From Peptococcaceae bacterium (GTDB lineage Bacteria; Bacillota; Peptococcia; Peptococcales; Peptococcaceae): DNA of 25,430 nucleotides. Location: NCBI GenBank assembly GCA_900756555.1, contig CAAEKP010000140.1, positions 1 through 25,430 of the forward strand. The letters are read 5' to 3'. Made by a program: the position numbers and the translations under genes. Numbering within the stretch: the stretch's first letter is position 1; the number at the start of each line of letters is the position of its first letter. Shown piece by piece: positions 1-7,454 of the stretch. Below the pieces are notes generated by a model. The model saw only the letters and a program-made list of their open reading frames with translations. It searched no databases and was not told where the DNA came from.

Positions 1-129
1 GACATCGGGATGGACAGGGCGATCATTGTCCTAATCGTGGCAGACAGAGTCTGACAAAGATGAACAATGAAAAGCACTGTCCAGATGCCGCTGGCAGAAT
101 GGACAACAGATAACAGGCTCATATAATCG

Positions 130-1554
130 CTACATTAATCCCATCAAGAACCAATACGGAATACAAATCAGACCTACCATCAGGAAAGAACCAACAAATC
201 GCATACTCAGCACTTTCACTGTTGTTTTGTAATCCATAATTCCAAAGCTGAAGCAAACCAGTAAAATAGCGTATTCATACGGGAATGCATATACATCTGT
301 CGCAATATTCAGCGCATACATCACCGGCAGTGGATTGAAGCCAAAGGTAAGCGCCAGATTAGCAAACATTTCAGATAAACTGAAGATAATAGCCAGTGGT
401 GTCAGAATAAAGTTGGACAGAGCGCCAATGGCGAAGGTACCGAATACCATAGCAATGGAAGAACCGCCCAATACCGGCCCCACCAGATTTGCTACCATCT
501 GCACCACGCCGATGCTGCCGCCTACAGTACCAATGGCAATTGCGCCGGCCATCATAAACAGAATATTGAAATCGGCTGTGTCCGTAAAATCTTCCCGTTC
601 CAGAATCCCGATTTGTGGTACAAACAAAACCGGAATCGAGCAGGCTGCCAGCAGGAATGGGTCTAAGCCAAAGCCCGGCGCTACAATGTAGTCTAAAATC
701 AGCAAAATCATAGCCACCAGCACGCAATATTCCCGGCGACTGATTTGCCCCAGTTCCGCTTTTCTTGCTTCCAGTTCTTCCCGCGCATCAAAGCAACGGC
801 CATCGCCTAATTTAATTCCCTTTAAGATGCAGAATACGCCCAGCAGTGTCCAGGCCAAACCCGGTATCAAATTGTGCAGAATCCAGGTGAAGTAATTCAT
901 ATCATACATACCCAAATCTGCTACCACATTACGATAGACAGACAGCAGCTGTATGCCGTTCCCACCTGTCAGTGTCAAAATAGATGGGCCGCTCATTCCA
1001 AAGAATGCGGCCAGCCCTAATGCAGTGGCTTCCTTACTTTTAAAAGGAATTTCCAATGCCCGGCAAATTCCTACCGCAATGGTAGTGAAAATTACCGCTC
1101 TGGCAAAAGAGTCTGTGATGATAAAGGATAATGCCAGACCGCCTATTGAAAAGCCCCACACCAGACCTTTTAAGTCACAGTCCATTTTCAGCAGAATATT
1201 ATAGGCCATTCGTTTGGCAATATTACTTTTATCCGCAGCCACGCCCAATAAAATCATAGCAGCAGTACCCCACACAACGGTGTTGGCATAAGAAGCAAAG
1301 GCTGTGCCTTCATCGGTAGTGCCTGTCAGCACAAATAAACATGGAATCGCAATCCCGGTGGCTTCCACAGGAATGATTGTGGTCATCCAGGATAATACTG
1401 CCCATAAAGTTACTGCTAAAAAGCTGTGAATCGCCGGGTCTAAATTCAGCGGCATAAAATAAAATGCAATTGGCAGACCAAATACAATCAGCCATTTCAT
1501 CAGCAAACTGCCGTCCAGACCCGCCTGTCCTTTCTTGTTTTGTGTCATTTTCAT
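130..1554 (-). CDS. DASS/SLC13-family anion transporter
   Basis: This predicted inner-membrane symporter of the divalent anion:Na+ (DASS/SLC13) family has about 474 residues, the family's usual size, and is hydrophobic throughout with roughly a dozen membrane segments. Family members take up dicarboxylates, sulfate or similar anions; the substrate cannot be read here. The two regions where relatives carry SNT motifs appear as ITDSFARA (first half) and GALSNFILTP (second half), so it is a divergent member. I chose ATG 1554 over the in-frame start at 1596 because AAGGGGG lies 4 bases upstream of it and none precedes the longer start. It diverges from a Crp/Fnr regulator, which may control it. 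Family is fairly sure; substrate is unknown. Confidence 0.82.
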   Translation of the reverse strand: MKMTQNKKGQAGLDGSLLMKWLIVFGLPIAFYFMPLNLDPAIHSFLAVTLWAVLSWMTTIIPVEATGIAIPCLFVLTGTTDEGTAFASYANTVVWGTAAMILLGVAADKSNIAKRMAYNILLKMDCDLKGLVWGFSIGGLALSFIITDSFARAVIFTTIAVGICRALEIPFKSKEATALGLAAFFGMSGPSILTLTGGNGIQLLSVYRNVVADLGMYDMNYFTWILHNLIPGLAWTLLGVFCILKGIKLGDGRCFDAREELEARKAELGQISRREYCVLVAMILLILDYIVAPGFGLDPFLLAACSIPVLFVPQIGILEREDFTDTADFNILFMMAGAIAIGTVGGSIGVVQMVANLVGPVLGGSSIAMVFGTFAIGALSNFILTPLAIIFSLSEMFANLALTFGFNPLPVMYALNIATDVYAFPYEYAILLVCFSFGIMDYKTTVKVLSMRFVGSFLMVGLICIPYWFLMGLM

Positions 1555-1705
1555 GTTCCCCCTTCTGTTTTGTCGGTTGCTCGCCAGTTCCGACAATCAA
1601 GCTTGTTTCATTTCTCTCAATCATCCCTATAACAGGACTTGATGTTATGTCCATTTTATCAATAAGATATGTTTATAGAAAGTAGCCGCCGCTACATTTT
1701 GTCGA

Positions 1706-1723
1706 AATATCTGGTATGATATT
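1706..1723. promoter_or_regulatory. Dyad AATATC-N6-GATATT, candidate Crp/Fnr operator
   Basis: A perfect 6-bp inverted repeat with a 6-bp spacer lies between the divergent transporter and Crp/Fnr genes. Its right half overlaps the extended -10 of the regulator (TGG then TATGAT, 1712-1720), so binding there would block the regulator's own promoter. Half-site spacing fits Crp/Fnr dimers, but the sequence is not the classic TTGAT-N4-ATCAA box. Function is inferred. Confidence 0.4.
1712..1720 (+). promoter_or_regulatory. Extended -10 promoter of the Crp/Fnr gene
   Basis: TGG followed by TATGAT (1715-1720) makes an extended -10 element. The -35 position, 17 bases upstream, is weak (CTACAT). The predicted transcription start is near 1727, giving a leader of about 40 bases before ATG 1769, which has AGAAAGGA as its ribosome binding site. 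Confidence 0.5.
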
Positions 1724-1768
1724 GATAATACATTCTCATTCTATCGGCCAAGCCAGAAAGGATATCTT

Positions 1769-2476
1769 ATGTTACCTGACGACGAAACATTAAAATATTT
1801 ATCTTTGTCCGCATTTCACATTCCGCCGCTGTTCCATACAGACCTCACAGCTTTCCTGCCTTTGTTTGAGCAATGCGGCACCGTTCAACATTTTGCGAAA
1901 AAAGATGTATTGCTGCCATTGGATCAGCAGACCGAAACCGTTCATATTTTAAAATCCGGCATTGTACTGGAGAGCAGCAGCAACGCCAATGGTTTAGAAA
2001 AAGGAGTGCTGTACTTTCCTTCTTATCCCATCGCGTTTTTTGCCGCTATTCATCAGCAGCCTACCGTTTATACCGTTACTGCTTTTACCGATCTCTGCGT
2101 TGTTTCTCTTTGCTATGAGCAATATTTGCAGCTAATGCAGGAAAATCGAGCGTTGCTGGAAGCCTCGCTGCGATTCATCGGCTTTGATTCCCGCAATGCC
2201 AATGCCGCTATTTTGCAGAACTGCTCCTGCTCCACCGTAGAAAAAATCTATCAGGCTATTTACGCCTATCATCTGGGCTGCCAGCATTATCCTCCTCTGC
2301 GGGAAGTAAAGCTGACACAAAACCTGCTGGCCACCCTTTCCGGTGTACACCGCACCTCTGTGGCCCATGTTATCAAAGATTTAAAAGAGCAGGAAATCAT
2401 CAGTCTGGAGAAAAAAGAATTGCAGGTGTTAAAACCTCATATTCTAAAAGATATGGCCTTCAGTAATTTATTATAA
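1769..2476 (+). CDS. Crp/Fnr-family transcriptional regulator
   Basis: This 235-residue cytoplasmic regulator has a cyclic-nucleotide-binding-like beta-roll over about residues 20-130, a dimer helix, and a C-terminal Crp-type winged helix (about 165-225) with recognition-helix sequence LSGVHRTSVAHVIKDL. Cysteines are present (for example CSC near 153-155), but there is no N-terminal Fnr-type iron-sulfur Cys cluster, so oxygen sensing through a 4Fe-4S cluster is unlikely; the effector is unknown. AGAAAGGA sits 5 bases before ATG 1769. It diverges from the SLC13-type transporter and is followed at once by a strong terminator, so it is transcribed alone. It probably controls itself and perhaps the transporter. 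Confidence 0.85.
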   Translation: MLPDDETLKYLSLSAFHIPPLFHTDLTAFLPLFEQCGTVQHFAKKDVLLPLDQQTETVHILKSGIVLESSSNANGLEKGVLYFPSYPIAFFAAIHQQPTVYTVTAFTDLCVVSLCYEQYLQLMQENRALLEASLRFIGFDSRNANAAILQNCSCSTVEKIYQAIYAYHLGCQHYPPLREVKLTQNLLATLSGVHRTSVAHVIKDLKEQEIISLEKKELQVLKPHILKDMAFSNLL

Positions 2477-2490
2477 AGCCTTCATTACAA

Positions 2491-2533
2491 AAAGCCTCTG
2501 CTTTGGCGTATAAACCAAAACAGAGGCTTTCTT
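2491..2533 (+). terminator. Rho-independent terminator after the Crp/Fnr gene
   Basis: A long stem pairs AAGCCTCTG plus TTTGG with CCAAA plus CAGAGGCTT around an 8-base loop, followed by TTTCTT. The A-rich left flank makes it usable from the other strand too, where it would end the arsenic-type operon. Confidence 0.8.
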
Positions 2534-2572
2534 CCTGTGTCAATAGTACTACTGATACCTCTTTATATGAAT

Positions 2573-2971
2573 CTATTTTTGCAATCGCTCTTTCAACTGC
2601 ATAATTTTTGCGGCAATTTGTGCAATAGTATCTTGAAACACTTCATCGGATTGACCCGTTGGATCAGCCAATCCCCAATCTTCCCGGTAAACACAGGGCA
2701 ATGTGGGGCACTGCACGTTGCAGCCCATGGTAATTACAATATCTACAGGAGGCAAAGCCGACAATAATTTAGAAGATTGGGTCTGCTCCATATCAATATG
2801 GTACGACTGTTTCATCAAGCGCACAGCATCCTGATTAATCTGCGGTTTTTGTTCAGTGCCAGCAGAGTAACTGTCAAACACATCAGCAGCTAGATGTTTC
2901 CCTAAGGCTTCAGCAATCTGACTGCGACAGGAGTTATGCACACAGATAAAAGCAACTTTTGGTTTGGTCAT
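2573..2971 (-). CDS. arsC: ArsC-type arsenate reductase / low-molecular-weight phosphatase
   Basis: This 132-residue cytosolic protein has the low-molecular-weight tyrosine-phosphatase fold used by thioredoxin-coupled arsenate reductases, which reduce As(V) to As(III). The P-loop is CVHNSCRS with nucleophile Cys10 and Arg16. The region MGCNVQCPTLP supplies Cys84 and Cys88, likely the relay cysteines, and DWGLADP carries the catalytic Asp103. I chose ATG 2971 because GGAG lies 6 bases upstream; the TAATG-overlapping ATG at 2983 has no such site. It is the last gene of the ArsR-permease-thioredoxin-CMD operon, which supports a metalloid role. A plain phosphatase function cannot be excluded. Confidence 0.82.
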   Translation of the reverse strand: MTKPKVAFICVHNSCRSQIAEALGKHLAADVFDSYSAGTEQKPQINQDAVRLMKQSYHIDMEQTQSSKLLSALPPVDIVITMGCNVQCPTLPCVYREDWGLADPTGQSDEVFQDTIAQIAAKIMQLKERLQK

Positions 2972-2982
2972 CGTTTTCTCCA

Positions 2983-3306
2983 TTATTTCTGACAGGAACA
3001 TTTGATGTTGCCAGCAATGATTTCTTTCCAATCACCAAGTACATCGTGCGTCCAGCAATCGTCGGCACCGGCAGCTTCCCGCATGGTAAGTGCCAAAATA
3101 TAGGTCAGTTCTTCAACAGTCGCACCAGCCTCTAAAGCACCTTTGTAATGTTTCAGTACACAAGGTTTGGAACGTCCTTTGATAGACAGCGCAAAACAAA
3201 GCAACTGATAAGTTTTTTCATCAAAAGGGCTTTTCGCTGCATATAAGGCATCGATCTCATCTAGTTTTTCTGCAAACTCTGGAAAAAATTCTGCTAACAT
3301 TCTCAT
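2983..3306 (-). CDS. Carboxymuconolactone decarboxylase (AhpD-like) family protein
   Basis: This 107-residue helical protein belongs to the carboxymuconolactone decarboxylase/AhpD family, small proteins with thiol-redox or decarboxylase roles. The conserved stretch GRSKPCVLKHYKGALEAGAT corresponds to AhpD's CxxC-x3-H active site. Here the first cysteine position is Ser (SKPC), leaving one Cys and the His, so classical disulfide chemistry at that site is unlikely. Other cysteines occur at DDCWTHD and in a C-terminal CSC tail. AGGAG lies 9 bases before ATG 3306. The gene sits 13 bases after the thioredoxin-like gene, and its stop overlaps a possible arsC start (TAATG). Family is fairly sure; function is not. 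Confidence 0.78.
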   Translation of the reverse strand: MRMLAEFFPEFAEKLDEIDALYAAKSPFDEKTYQLLCFALSIKGRSKPCVLKHYKGALEAGATVEELTYILALTMREAAGADDCWTHDVLGDWKEIIAGNIKCSCQK

Positions 3307-3319
3307 AATCTCTATCTCC

Positions 3320-3654
3320 TCATTTTTCTAAAATTTTAACTACTTCTTCTTTTTTCAACACTTTACCCAGAGATACTACTTTACCATCTACCACCAGAGC
3401 TGGAGTGCTCATTACACCATAAGCCGCAATCTGTGCAAAATCTGTTACATGGTCAATTGTTGTATCCATTCCCAGTTCTGCCAGAGCCGCTTCTGTGTTC
3501 GCTGCCAGTTCATTGCATTTTGTACAACCTGAGCCCAATACTTTGATTCTACTGCCCGCAGTTTTATCAATTTCTGCCTGCGCCATTGTCTGATTATTGC
3601 AGTTATTACCACCACAACAGCAACTTTTTTCTTGCCAAATCCAAATAAAGCCAT
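3320..3654 (-). CDS. Thioredoxin-like redox-active disulfide protein, frame interrupted at an A6 run
   Basis: The thioredoxin-like part (3320-3586) has active site CTKC in VLGSGCTKCNELA and a cis-Pro loop MSTPALVVDGK, as in the small redox-active disulfide proteins often encoded beside DUF318 permeases. Its natural start is ATG 3654, behind AAGGAGAG (3663-3670), reading MALFGFGKKK. That frame then runs on as VAVVVV into a different product. A -1 shift at the six-A run (3625-3630) instead gives KKKSCCCGGNNCNN and joins the thioredoxin frame, for about 111 residues in all. The internal ATG at 3586 has no good ribosome binding site. The cause may be a one-base deletion, a sequencing error, or slippage on A AAA AAG. 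Confidence 0.75.
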
Positions 3655-3668
3655 AGTCAAATCTCTCC

Positions 3669-4667
3669 TTAAATCAATAAAAACTGAATTACATTAAAGA
3701 AATACCCCACTGCGATAATCCCCAAGGTACAGATTGCAATAAACACCGCCAGCAATTTCATCTTAATAGCTTTGCGCAGCATAATCATGGACGGCAGTGA
3801 CAAGGTGGTGACAGCCATCATAAAGGACAGAACCGTGCCGAGCTGCGCTCCTTTGTACAATAACGCTTCCGCTACTGGAATGGTGCCAAAAATATCTGCA
3901 TACATTGGAATACCAATCAATGTTGCTAAAACTACGCCAAACGGATTGTTGCTGCCCAGCACAGCTTCTATCCAGCTTTCTGGAATCCAGTTGTGAATGA
4001 CAGCACCAATCCCCACACCCAATAAAATATACGGAAATACTTTTCTGAAGGTAGACACAACCTGCTCCCTGGCATAGAGCAATCGTTCACCCTGTGTTAA
4101 TGCAGGGGAGTCGATCTCCACTGCACTGGCATTGCGGATAAAATCTTCCACGTATTCTTCCATGTGCATTTTTTCAATAAGTGTGCCACCAATCACCGCA
4201 ATCATCAGTCCCACTATCACATAGACCACAGCCACTTTTGTGCCAAAAATACTCATCAACAGCACCAAACTGCCTAGATCCACCATTGGTGACGAAATCA
4301 AAAAGGAAAACGTCACTCCCAATGGCAATCCAGCACTGCTGAATCCGATGAATAAGGGAATGGATGAACAGGAACAAAACGGTGTTACCGTACCCAGCAA
4401 TGCCGCTATACTGTTAGCGCCAATGCCATGAAAACGCCCCATAATTTTTTTGCTGCGCTCCGGTGGAAAATAACTCTGGATATATGAAATCAAATAAATC
4501 AAAACGCAGAGCAACACTGTAATTTTCACCATGTCATACAGAAAGAACTGCACGCTCCCGCCAAGTTTTGATGTAATATCCAATCCGGCCGCTGTCAGTA
4601 AATTGCCAATCCATTGATTCAGCCATTGCATACCAAGAACTTGCTTCTGGATAAACTCCCATATCAT
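3669..4667 (-). CDS. DUF318/ArsP-like permease
   Basis: This 332-residue inner-membrane protein has about eight to ten hydrophobic segments in two halves, joined by a charged loop near residues 165-210. The signature TPFCSCSSIPLF (about 95-106) marks the DUF318 (ArsP_1, formerly UPF0718) permease family. Campylobacter ArsP of this family exports trivalent organoarsenicals; other members are uncharacterised. The start overlaps the ArsR stop (ATGA), so the two are translationally coupled, and the thioredoxin-like gene follows 14 bases later. The cysteines in the signature could bind trivalent metalloids. Export of an arsenical is inferred from family and context; another thiophilic substrate is possible. 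Confidence 0.82.
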   Translation of the reverse strand: MIWEFIQKQVLGMQWLNQWIGNLLTAAGLDITSKLGGSVQFFLYDMVKITVLLCVLIYLISYIQSYFPPERSKKIMGRFHGIGANSIAALLGTVTPFCSCSSIPLFIGFSSAGLPLGVTFSFLISSPMVDLGSLVLLMSIFGTKVAVVYVIVGLMIAVIGGTLIEKMHMEEYVEDFIRNASAVEIDSPALTQGERLLYAREQVVSTFRKVFPYILLGVGIGAVIHNWIPESWIEAVLGSNNPFGVVLATLIGIPMYADIFGTIPVAEALLYKGAQLGTVLSFMMAVTTLSLPSMIMLRKAIKMKLLAVFIAICTLGIIAVGYFFNVIQFLLI

Positions 4668-4963
4668 TTACAACTGCACCCCTTTTTCTGGTGACAGCAG
4701 GACAAGCCTTCTATAAATTGCTGAAAGGCATACAATGTTTCACTGTTCAAAGAGTAATGGCTCCACTTGCCTTCTTTTCTGGCCTCCACCAATCCACACT
4801 CACAGAGTATTTTCATGTGGTGAGATAAGGTAGGCTGTGTGATTTCAAATTTTTCTAATAACTTACAGCCACATTTTTCACCATCGGACAGCATTTGTAC
4901 AATCTGTAAGCGATGCGCATCGCTTAACGCTTTGCAAATTAATGCTACATCAATCGCATTCAT
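4664..4963 (-). CDS. ArsR/SmtB-family repressor
   Basis: This 99-residue winged-helix repressor opens a five-gene operon. The helix-turn-helix includes ITQPTLSHHMKIL (about 41-53). The metal-binding candidate is KCGCKLLEKF at about 30-39, where arsenic-sensing ArsR proteins carry CVC, so CGC (Cys31, Cys33) could bind As(III) or Sb(III). The C-terminus adds a second thiol-rich tail, with SCC near 88-90 and CSCK at the end. AGGTGA precedes ATG 4963. A consensus promoter and a 22-bp palindrome lie just upstream, so autorepression relieved by metalloid is likely. The inducer is inferred, not shown. Confidence 0.88.
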   Translation of the reverse strand: MNAIDVALICKALSDAHRLQIVQMLSDGEKCGCKLLEKFEITQPTLSHHMKILCECGLVEARKEGKWSHYSLNSETLYAFQQFIEGLSCCHQKKGCSCK

Positions 4964-4973
4964 AGTTTCACCT

Positions 4974-4995
4974 CACATAGATATTTATCTATGTG
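4974..4995. promoter_or_regulatory. 22-bp palindromic ArsR-type operator
   Basis: Two perfect 10-bp arms, CACATAGATA and TATCTATGTG, flank a central TT. The site begins just downstream of the -10 box and covers the expected transcription start and early leader, the usual position for ArsR-family operators. Confidence 0.8.
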
Positions 4996-4997
4996 TT

Positions 4998-5026
4998 ATT
5001 ATATGTGCCATATAGACGATTGTCAA
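4998..5026 (-). promoter_or_regulatory. Consensus promoter of the ArsR operon
   Basis: On the minus strand TTGACA (5026-5021) and TATAAT (5003-4998) are separated by exactly 17 bases. This is a full sigma70/sigmaA consensus, fitting a strong promoter held off by a repressor. Confidence 0.88.
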
Positions 5027-5038
5027 TGTATATTTCGT

Positions 5039-5075
5039 AAAAAACGCCAGAACTTCCACAGAGAAATTCTGACGC
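5039..5075 (-). terminator. Terminator after the 383-residue methyltransferase gene
   Basis: On the minus strand GCGTCAGAA pairs with TTCTGGCGT (9 bp, two G-U pairs) around a 14-base loop and is followed by a T run. It starts right after the stop at 5082. Confidence 0.7.
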
Positions 5076-5081
5076 TTATGC

Positions 5082-6233
5082 TTACTCTTTCAATGGCTGG
5101 ATTAACAATCCCTGGCGTGCGCAGGCCTCACGCATGGCAGCCAGCTGTCTGCCCATCTCCGGCAGCAGAGCGGCATCGTAAACACCCACGGTAGTCTGCC
5201 CTGCTGCGCCCTGATAAAACAGCACAGCGCCCGGATTCTCTTTAAACGGCCAGATGGCATATTTGCCGCAGATTGCGCCGTCCTGATTATAGAGCAGATA
5301 GCCGTCTGTTGGTTGACCTAATCCGTAGACGGTATTTTGCAGAAACGTTTCTGCTGCCCAGCCGGTATACTGATAATCGCTCCAATCGGTGTCAAACAAA
5401 TCACACCAGAAAGCGTACACATTATCGTTCTGCGCATCGGCTTTGCCGGCAACTAATGCCTGTAAAACAGCAGGCTTGCCCACAGTGGTACAGAGCAGTT
5501 CGGTATAGCTGTCCCGCTGGATAGCCAACTTGTTTTCATGCAGATTCAACAGCCAGCCCAAAAACATGGGGTTCCGTTCCCCGCGCTCAATAGATACCAG
5601 TGTGCCGCCCTCTTTCACTTTAGCCGCCAGCCGGGCAGAATAATCGGCGATGGTGTTGCCATACATCTGTGCCTGCTCTAACAGCAATAAATAGGAGGGC
5701 TGAATATCTTTGGTGGCTACATTCTCATGCACCGTGCGCATGGAAAATACCGTGTCATAGACAGTATCGCCCAAGTCCGCAATATCGCTGTGCTGAAAGG
5801 TGATGTTGGTCAGCTGCAATTTCTCTGCCAGCTGACGCGCCACAGCAATGGCATTGGCGGTACGGTCAATGGATGTGATTTGGGATTCTGGCAAAATCTT
5901 TGCCAAAAAGCAGGATAAAATGCCGCAGTCGCAGCCTACATCCAGAATTTCTTTGCCAAACTGCGCCTTATGCTGCCCAATCCAGTTGCAGGCCTGCCGA
6001 TAAATATCTCCGTCATAAGCGCCGGAGAAAGCCACACTGGTGGCGTAATTTTCATTTTTTAAATCATACAGCCTCTGTACGTCCGGCTCATCCCACAGCT
6101 CTGCTTTGGCTTTGTCTGCCTGCTCCTGCCCCAGCTGCTCCCGCAGCTGCCGATATATGCCGTCCATATCTTTGGCAGGACGGATGCCCAGCTCCATCAA
6201 ATATTGCAGCCCCAGATCTTTTTCTCGTTTCAT
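5082..6233 (-). CDS. Class I SAM-dependent methyltransferase, substrate unknown
   Basis: This 383-residue soluble protein has a Rossmann methyltransferase core in its middle. SAM motif I is ILDVGCDCGILSCFLA (about 95-110), the acidic end of strand 2 is ITSIDRT, and motif II is near FQHSDIADLGD. About 90 residues precede the core and 180 follow it; the tail includes TLVSIERGERNPMFLGWLLN and no recognised second domain. It is longer than a minimal methyltransferase, so substrate-binding parts are probably fused at both ends. The nearest Shine-Dalgarno-like run (AGGGGG) lies over 10 bases upstream of ATG 6233, so translation may be modest. It is separated from the ArsR promoter by a terminator and seems independent of that operon. 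Confidence 0.75.
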   Translation of the reverse strand: MKREKDLGLQYLMELGIRPAKDMDGIYRQLREQLGQEQADKAKAELWDEPDVQRLYDLKNENYATSVAFSGAYDGDIYRQACNWIGQHKAQFGKEILDVGCDCGILSCFLAKILPESQITSIDRTANAIAVARQLAEKLQLTNITFQHSDIADLGDTVYDTVFSMRTVHENVATKDIQPSYLLLLEQAQMYGNTIADYSARLAAKVKEGGTLVSIERGERNPMFLGWLLNLHENKLAIQRDSYTELLCTTVGKPAVLQALVAGKADAQNDNVYAFWCDLFDTDWSDYQYTGWAAETFLQNTVYGLGQPTDGYLLYNQDGAICGKYAIWPFKENPGAVLFYQGAAGQTTVGVYDAALLPEMGRQLAAMREACARQGLLIQPLKE

Positions 6234-6311
6234 AGTATCTGCTTCATCCCCCTCTATCTATCACAATCTTCTTGATAATATGCTTACTTTCATGTAATTA
6301 CTTTAACGCAT

Positions 6312-7373
6312 TTACTTTGCTGTCCGTTTTTTCTGCCGTTCCAGATGACGCCGCACATTACCCAGCGTTTTGGCTGCCGCATTTGGATTACGCCGCAGAA
6401 TACCGCCCCGTTTTTGCAGCTGAATGCGCAGTTGTTCTTCATGCTTCTCCAACGATTGCAGCAGCAGATTTTCCCGCGCCACCTGGGAAAGTAACCGCGC
6501 AGAGTGATCTGCCCGCACCTGCTGCAATTTTTCATACAGACCGCTCTGTTCCAATTCCAATTTCTGCTGCAACGCAATCACATCCCGCTCTACCCGGGCA
6601 GCAAACTGCGCCCGTGCCAGTTCTCGCTCCCTCTGTTCTTTTTCGATGGCGCCGCGCAGCTGGGCAATTTCCTGTGCCAGCTGTTCTCTCTGTTCTGTCC
6701 GCATCAGCTCCAGTTCATCCTTAATGGCATCCAGCTCTGCTTTCTTAGCCTTGGCCCGTTCCTCTAACATCTGTACAAATTCTTCACTGCGTTCCTCCAG
6801 ATCCTCCTGCAAGCGATCCAGTTCTGCCCGCATTTTTTCCATGGCAATCACAATAGCACGCACGCCCCAGGCATCCCGCACCGATACCACAGTGTCTGTG
6901 CAGAACAATATCAGCAGCGTTAACGCCAATATTGTTGCGGCGGTGGATGGAATCAGCGCCACCATCTGTTCCAGCCGCACTTGCAGCACTTCCGCCGCAA
7001 TTACAGACAGAAAGCCCCAGCATAAAGAGCTTTCCAGACAGATATAACCTTTATACTGAAAGGGTTTGTGACTGTAATCCCAGTATTTTACCTTGAAGAT
7101 AGCCTCCATCGTTAATCCCACTGCCAGCTCAAATATTGTGGCAGCAATCAGCCCTGCCAGATATTCTGCCACATAATTGCCGCGAAAAGGCGTGGTGGCA
7201 AACACAATCATCATGGCGCCAAAACCGTAAATCGGAATCATCGGCCCCCGCAAAAATCCACGGTTGGTCAATTTACGTTCCATGATAGATACATAGATTG
7301 ACTCAAATACCCAGCCCATAAAGCAATAACTAAAAAAATACAGTAAAATCTCTGTCCACGTGTAGCCTTCCAT
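6312..7373 (-). CDS. CmpB-type membrane protein with long C-terminal coiled coil
   Basis: The N-terminal 160 or so residues hold about four or five membrane helices and match the putative ABC-transporter type IV family (PF06541, ABC_trans_CmpB), with conserved-looking FMGWVFESIYVSI, NRGFLRGPMIPIYGFG and YWDYS. Residues about 180-330 are a charged helical stretch rich in Glu, Lys, Arg, Gln and Leu, clearly a coiled coil, ending in a basic tail. No ATP-binding motif is present and no ABC ATPase is nearby, so transport is not supported by context. The protein is probably membrane-anchored with a cytoplasmic coiled coil. AGGAGG sits 8 bases before ATG 7373. Family fairly sure, role unknown. Confidence 0.72.
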   Translation of the reverse strand: MEGYTWTEILLYFFSYCFMGWVFESIYVSIMERKLTNRGFLRGPMIPIYGFGAMMIVFATTPFRGNYVAEYLAGLIAATIFELAVGLTMEAIFKVKYWDYSHKPFQYKGYICLESSLCWGFLSVIAAEVLQVRLEQMVALIPSTAATILALTLLILFCTDTVVSVRDAWGVRAIVIAMEKMRAELDRLQEDLEERSEEFVQMLEERAKAKKAELDAIKDELELMRTEQREQLAQEIAQLRGAIEKEQRERELARAQFAARVERDVIALQQKLELEQSGLYEKLQQVRADHSARLLSQVARENLLLQSLEKHEEQLRIQLQKRGGILRRNPNAAAKTLGNVRRHLERQKKRTAK

Positions 7374-7454
7374 CGTTTCTGCCTCCTGTTGATTTGTTCT
7401 TGTGCTGTCTGCGTGGCAAAAACGGCATAGCCATTCCGCTACGCCGCTTTAAAG

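Noticed and set aside
1..129. Possible gene ends or starts at the left edge (short open frames on both strands, one with CCPFC)
   Set aside because: Frames are under 45 codons, have no ribosome binding site visible and match nothing I recognise.
1555..1596. Upstream start for the SLC13-type transporter
   Set aside because: The downstream ATG at 1554 has a strong AAGGGGG site; the added residues are polar and lack a site of their own.
3445..3660. 71-residue frame MALFGFGKKKVAVVVV as a separate gene
   Set aside because: Its start belongs to the thioredoxin-like gene; after the A run it is an out-of-frame reading.
6234..6256. Mini frame MKQIL overlapping the methyltransferase start, as a leader peptide
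   Set aside because: Five codons without a spaced ribosome binding site is easily chance.
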